A stretch of 64,000 bases of DNA, from contig CAZJWF010000002.1 in the NCBI GenBank assembly GCA_964549375.1, positions 26,616 to 90,615 of the forward strand. The letters run 5' to 3'. Shown here piece after piece: positions 60,298 to 64,000 of this stretch. The DNA comes from JAHDDY01 sp964549375 (GTDB lineage Bacteria > Pseudomonadota > Alphaproteobacteria > Rhodobacterales > Rhodobacteraceae). The position numbers and the translations under genes are program-made. The notes beneath the pieces were generated by a model. That model ran no database searches and had not been told where the DNA came from. It saw only the letters and a list, made by a program, of their open reading frames with translations. Position 1 is the first letter of the stretch. Each line of letters starts with the position of its first letter.

Positions 60298-62591
60298 GCG
60301 ACAAACCCACCTCCGGGTGGGGAGCCTCGCCGGCGCAAGCAAAGCCAGGTGGGGCCGTCGCTCCACGTCTTTTGCTCCGACGTTTGCGAGAGGCACTCGC
60401 GGCGCCCGGTGATGGCCGGTCTCGTCTTGATCAAATTGTCCGACTGATAGCGACAAGTATGGTTGCCGAAGTATGCTCGGTCTACCTGTTACGCGGTCGC
60501 GAGATGTTAGAGCTCTGTGCGACCGAAGGATTAAAACCCGAAGCGGTCAATAGTGCACGCCTGCGCGTCGGCGAAGGTCTCGTGGGAGTAATCGCGCGCG
60601 ACGCGGAAACCGTCAACACGTCCAAGGCTCACGACCACCCTGAATTTAGGTATCTGCCGGAAACAGGTGAAGAAGTTTATAGCTCTTTCCTTGGCGTTCC
60701 AATTCAGCGTTTGGGCAGGGTGATCGGCGTTCTCGTGGTCCAGAACGAACGTCCCATGTTTTACAATGAAGAAGAAGAGGAAGCGCTGCGTCTTGTCGCG
60801 ATGGTGATTGCCGAAATCGCCGACGCTGGCACGTTGCTGCCCCCCGATCCAACGGACGAAAATGGCGATCAAGGACCGTTTCACGCCATTGGAACTGGCG
60901 CTTCTGATGGAGTCGCTATTGGTCACGTCCATCTACACGAGCCACGCTTATTGCTACCCAATCCAATTGCCGATGATGTCGTCCATGAACGCAACCGTCT
61001 CCGAGATGCGATGGATCAGTTACGGGTTGATATTGACTATTTGATCGAATCCGCTCACCTGCCAGCAACTGGCGAACATCGCGATGTGATGGAAACCTAT
61101 CGCCTATTCGCCAACGACGATGGATGGTTGCGGCGATTGGAGGCAAGCATTGCCACCGGCCTTAAGGCCGAAGCCGCCGTAGATGCCGCCCGCACAGACG
61201 CCCGTGCCAAGATCGACCGCGCTCGCGATCCTTACTTGCGCGAACGATTCAATGATCTGGATGACTTAGCTCAGCGTCTGTTACGCCGTCTGATGGCTCC
61301 CACACAAAGCGAAGACCCTATGCCACCGGATGCAATTCTTGTTGCCCGTGCGATTGGTCCCGGCGAGTTGATGGATTATCAGCGCGGCTCGCTTGCAGGA
61401 ATCATCCTAGAGGAAGGCTCCCCGTCTTCCCATGCGACAATTGTTGCCCGCGCGTTGGACATTCCTCTGGTCGTTCAGGCCGGTCGATGTTCGAGAGAAG
61501 CTCATCAGGGTGACCTGGCTATCGTCAATGGAGATCAAGGACACGTCCATTTCAGGCCGCGCAGTGACGTTGTCGCAGCATACGAAGAAAAACTCAGCCT
61601 TCGTATACAGGAAAAGCAAGCTTTCGCGGCATTGCGAGGCACACCCGCCGTTTCCACCGACGGTTATCATATCAAGCTGTTGATCAATGCGGGCCTATCT
61701 GCGGACCTGCCCAACCTGCCGGAAAGTGGCGCAGAAGGAGTTGGCTTACTTCGGACGGAACTTCACTTCATGTTGAACCGTCAAATGCCGACACGGGATG
61801 AGCAAACGCGGTTTTACAGCCACATACTCGACAAAGCTGGGGACAAGCCTGTCACTTTCCGCACGCTAGACGTCGGATCTGATAAAGTCTTACCGTTCCT
61901 AAAACAACTGTCAGAAGAAAACCCAGCACTCGGCTGGCGCGCTGTCCGTTTGGGCTTGGATCGTCCGGCTGTCCTAAAGATGCAGGCGCAAGCGCTGCTG
62001 CGGGCGGCAAATGGAAGACCATTGCGGGTCATGTTCCCAATGGTCGCAAACTTTCACGAATTTAAGCGCGCTCGAGAAATCGTGCTGCAGGAAGTCGAAC
62101 GTTTAAATACAGTACGTCATCTGCCGCCATCGAAGCTGGAAATCGGCGCGATGCTGGAAACACCGTCGCTGGTATTTGAGGACGACCGGTTTTTCAAATT
62201 GGTAGACTTCCTCTCAATTGGCGGGAATGATTTGCTCCAGTTCTTTTATGCTGCGGACCGAATGAATGAGCGAACTGCTGGGCGGTATGCCTCGACCAGT
62301 CATCCATTTCTCAGAATGCTCCGCACAATTGTCGAACGTTGCCGCACCAATGATACCGAATTGAGCTTTTGTGGTGAGGCGGCAGGGAAACCTGTCGATG
62401 CGCTGGCACTGGCCGCTACAGGCATCACTTCTCTATCGATGCGCCCCGCAGCAGTTGGCCCCGTTAAACGTGCGATCCGCGCAGCCGATCTCGGTGCCAT
62501 CTCAGACGCCATCGCTGAAGCGGAGCGGCACGGAACCCCAGCTCGGCAAGCTATGATCGACTATTGCAGCACTCAAGGTATTCCTGTTTGA
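60294..62591 (+). CDS. ptsP: PEP-protein phosphotransferase of the nitrogen PTS (EI-Ntr) with GAF domain
   Basis: A 765-residue protein. An N-terminal GAF domain (about residues 25-180) is followed by the EI domain, with the phospho-His in GSPSSHATIVAR near residue 380, then the PEP-binding TIM-barrel (GLLRTELHFM, SIGGNDLLQFFYAADR, FCGEAAG). It starts a phosphorelay that senses nitrogen or carbon status. It overlaps lysC. Confidence 0.93.
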   Translation: MSDKPTSGWGASPAQAKPGGAVAPRLLLRRLREALAAPGDGRSRLDQIVRLIATSMVAEVCSVYLLRGREMLELCATEGLKPEAVNSARLRVGEGLVGVIARDAETVNTSKAHDHPEFRYLPETGEEVYSSFLGVPIQRLGRVIGVLVVQNERPMFYNEEEEEALRLVAMVIAEIADAGTLLPPDPTDENGDQGPFHAIGTGASDGVAIGHVHLHEPRLLLPNPIADDVVHERNRLRDAMDQLRVDIDYLIESAHLPATGEHRDVMETYRLFANDDGWLRRLEASIATGLKAEAAVDAARTDARAKIDRARDPYLRERFNDLDDLAQRLLRRLMAPTQSEDPMPPDAILVARAIGPGELMDYQRGSLAGIILEEGSPSSHATIVARALDIPLVVQAGRCSREAHQGDLAIVNGDQGHVHFRPRSDVVAAYEEKLSLRIQEKQAFAALRGTPAVSTDGYHIKLLINAGLSADLPNLPESGAEGVGLLRTELHFMLNRQMPTRDEQTRFYSHILDKAGDKPVTFRTLDVGSDKVLPFLKQLSEENPALGWRAVRLGLDRPAVLKMQAQALLRAANGRPLRVMFPMVANFHEFKRAREIVLQEVERLNTVRHLPPSKLEIGAMLETPSLVFEDDRFFKLVDFLSIGGNDLLQFFYAADRMNERTAGRYASTSHPFLRMLRTIVERCRTNDTELSFCGEAAGKPVDALALAATGITSLSMRPAAVGPVKRAIRAADLGAISDAIAEAERHGTPARQAMIDYCSTQGIPV

Positions 62592-62626
62592 TTGGCAATC
62601 TTGAATTATCCCGTTACGCTAGTCCT

Positions 62627-63406
62627 ATGCCGGAAACCTCAACCCACATAGATCTGATGGCTGCCCTCAATTGGCAGATCGAGTTGGGCGTAGACGAAGC
62701 GATCAGCGAGACCTTCCACGACCGGACACTAGACCCATCCCCACCCCCAAAAAAGCGAGCCAGCCAAGCATCCACAGCATCCGCCGCTCCTCTCTCAGCG
62801 GCGGCAGTTGATGCGGCACAAGCCTGCGCCGATCTAACCGCGCTAAAGCAGGCCACCTCAGAATATCCACACGATCTGAAATCGGGCGCACGAAACTGCG
62901 TCTTTGCTGATGGCAATCCGCAATCTCGGGTTATGATTGTCGGCGAGGCTCCCGGACGGGATGAGGATATGCAAGGTCTGCCCTTCGTGGGACGTTCCGG
63001 GCAATTGCTCGATAGGATGCTCGCAGCCATCGGGCTGGACCGACATGCCGAAGAACCCACGAACGCCGTCTACATCGCGAACATCTTGCCGTGGCGCCCA
63101 CTATCAAACCGCACACCATCAATCGACGAGACAGCAACGTTCCACCCGTTCATTGACCGGCATATCGCCTTAATCGACCCAGCGCTGGTCATCACAATGG
63201 GCAACGTTTCGACCAAGACGTTACTCGGCACCAAAACTGGAATTATGCGGATGCGCGGAAAATGGACGGAGGCGACGTTAGGCGGCAAGACGCGTCCTAT
63301 TCTGCCGATGCTTCACCCCGCCTATCTATTGCGGCAACCTCAAGATAAACGGCACGCATGGGCCGACCTCCTCTCTCTTAAATCTCATATTGAAGGTCTA
63401 ACATGA
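62627..63406 (+). CDS. uracil-DNA glycosylase, family-4-like, lacking the usual FeS cysteines
   Basis: A 259-residue UDG-like protein: GEAPGRDEDMQGLPFVGRSGQLLDRML is the family 4 uracil-binding core, and the C-terminal MLHPAYLLR segment matches. An N-terminal stretch (residues 40-70) is low-complexity. In family 4 enzymes four cysteines bind a [4Fe-4S] cluster; here only one Cys (RNCVF) is near the first pair position, and the usual K-C-R-P is replaced by LPWRP and the E-x3-C by ETATFHPF. I start at 62627, after the ptsP stop. Its stop overlaps moaB. Confidence 0.85.
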   Translation: MPETSTHIDLMAALNWQIELGVDEAISETFHDRTLDPSPPPKKRASQASTASAAPLSAAAVDAAQACADLTALKQATSEYPHDLKSGARNCVFADGNPQSRVMIVGEAPGRDEDMQGLPFVGRSGQLLDRMLAAIGLDRHAEEPTNAVYIANILPWRPLSNRTPSIDETATFHPFIDRHIALIDPALVITMGNVSTKTLLGTKTGIMRMRGKWTEATLGGKTRPILPMLHPAYLLRQPQDKRHAWADLLSLKSHIEGLT

Positions 63407-63951
63407 GCGCCAGCCGTATTGACGAAACACGTGAGTTCATCGCGGTCCGTATCGCCGTCCTTACGGTTTCAGACACCCGTTCGCTCGATGAAGATAAATC
63501 CGGTGCGACGCTTGCAGGGCGGATTGAAGGCGACGGCCATGTTCTTGCTGACCGCAAGATTATTCGGGACGAGCGCGCGGAAATCTCCGCACAGCTCCGC
63601 GAATGGATTGCCTCGCCTGACGTCGATGTGGTGATCTCCACCGGAGGGACCGGCCTGACCGGACGAGATGTCACCGTCGAATCTCATTTGGATGTTTACG
63701 AGAAGGAAATCGAAGGCTTCGCCGCACTTTTCCACATGATCTCGTTCAACAAAATCGGGACATCAACGATGCAGTCCCGCGCCTGCGCGGGCGTCGCCAG
63801 AGGAACCTATCTCTTTGCCCTCCCCGGTTCACCAGGAGCTTGCAAAGATGGTTGGGACGAAATTTTGCACAATCAACTCGATTACCGCCACCGCCCCTGT
63901 AATCTCGTAGAGATCATGCCAAGGCTGGAAGAACATAAGCGCCGGAAGTAA
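63403..63951 (+). CDS. moaB: molybdenum cofactor biosynthesis protein MoaB
   Basis: A 182-residue MogA/MoaB-type protein with motifs AVLTVSDTRS, STGGTGLTGRDVTVE and ALPGSPGACKDGWDEIL. It adenylylates molybdopterin or handles cofactor synthesis. It overlaps the glycosylase stop by ATGA. The cofactor would serve enzymes such as the molybdopterin hydroxylase about 6 kb upstream, although the two genes are in different transcription units. The last 49 nt of the window hold no gene I can support. Confidence 0.93.
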   Translation: MSASRIDETREFIAVRIAVLTVSDTRSLDEDKSGATLAGRIEGDGHVLADRKIIRDERAEISAQLREWIASPDVDVVISTGGTGLTGRDVTVESHLDVYEKEIEGFAALFHMISFNKIGTSTMQSRACAGVARGTYLFALPGSPGACKDGWDEILHNQLDYRHRPCNLVEIMPRLEEHKRRK

Positions 63952-64000
63952 ATGAAGCTGAGCACCTCTATCAACGATGAGATTTGGCGCGGTTGAATTT

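Noticed and set aside
1..64000. Prophage, insertion sequences, CRISPR arrays, tRNA or rRNA genes
   Set aside because: No transposase or integrase motifs, no regularly spaced direct repeats and no cloverleaf-type sequence were found on reading both strands.

Overview
The window is a stretch of ordinary, densely coding bacterial chromosome, most probably from an alphaproteobacterium of the Rhodobacterales (Rhodobacteraceae). The evidence is gene content and order: a DUF1489 protein beside an ACT-domain protein and a GckA-type glycerate kinase; glnB-glnA behind a sigma-54 promoter; rpmH-rnpA-yidD-yidC-engB; lysC-ptsP followed by a family-4-like uracil-DNA glycosylase and moaB; and a photolyase / flavin oxidoreductase / DUF1365 / cyclopropane-synthase-like operon. 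I see no tRNA, rRNA, CRISPR array, insertion sequence, prophage or plasmid functions.

Layout. 1-6.6 kb: rpe, a PAS-like protein, DUF1489, ACT protein, glycerate kinase, gamma carbonic anhydrase, a GFA protein and a DUF4272 protein. 6.7-12.7 kb: a dimethylglycine/sarcosine-dehydrogenase-like flavoprotein coupled to a hydrolase, cobD, trhO and a LysR regulator. 12.9-20.5 kb: a DUF1127 protein, then photolyase, flavin amine-oxidase-like protein, DUF1365 protein and CFA-synthase-like methyltransferase joined by short overlaps (a candidate furan-fatty-acid operon), followed by a DAO-type oxidoreductase, a phosphodiesterase and an Hpt protein. 20.5-26.4 kb: quinone oxidoreductase, J-domain protein, hydrolase, O-acetylhomoserine sulfhydrylase and a zinc alcohol dehydrogenase. 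26.5-29.5 kb: a tandem PilZ protein and a chitin-synthase-like membrane glycosyltransferase. 29.5-32.8 kb: a secreted protein, YceI, glnA and glnB.

33.8-37.7 kb: a nucleoside/simple-sugar ABC importer (ATPase and two permeases) without an adjacent substrate-binding protein. 37.8-42.4 kb: a complete polyamine/opine-type ABC importer. 42.7-48.1 kb: a minus-strand run read in the order VTT membrane protein, pyridine-nucleotide-disulfide oxidoreductase, sensor kinase, P1 peptidase, YebC. 48.4-51.7 kb: the rpmH-to-engB block, read rightward.

51.7-58.2 kb is the most striking metabolic block: five minus-strand genes, each junction overlapping by 1-4 nt. They encode the FAD subunit and a fused FeS/molybdopterin subunit of a xanthine-dehydrogenase-family hydroxylase, a 6-hydroxynicotinate-reductase-like protein, a UPF0280 (ApbE-like) protein and a DUF1185 protein. 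The set suggests hydroxylation followed by reductive dearomatisation of an N-heterocycle, but the substrate cannot be read from sequence. 58.2-64 kb: a methyltransferase-like membrane protein, lysC, ptsP, uracil-DNA glycosylase and moaB.

The main leads are this molybdenum-hydroxylase/reductase operon, the chitin-synthase-like gene with its PilZ neighbour, and the furan-fatty-acid-like operon. All identifications rest on reading motifs and gene order; no database search was run.
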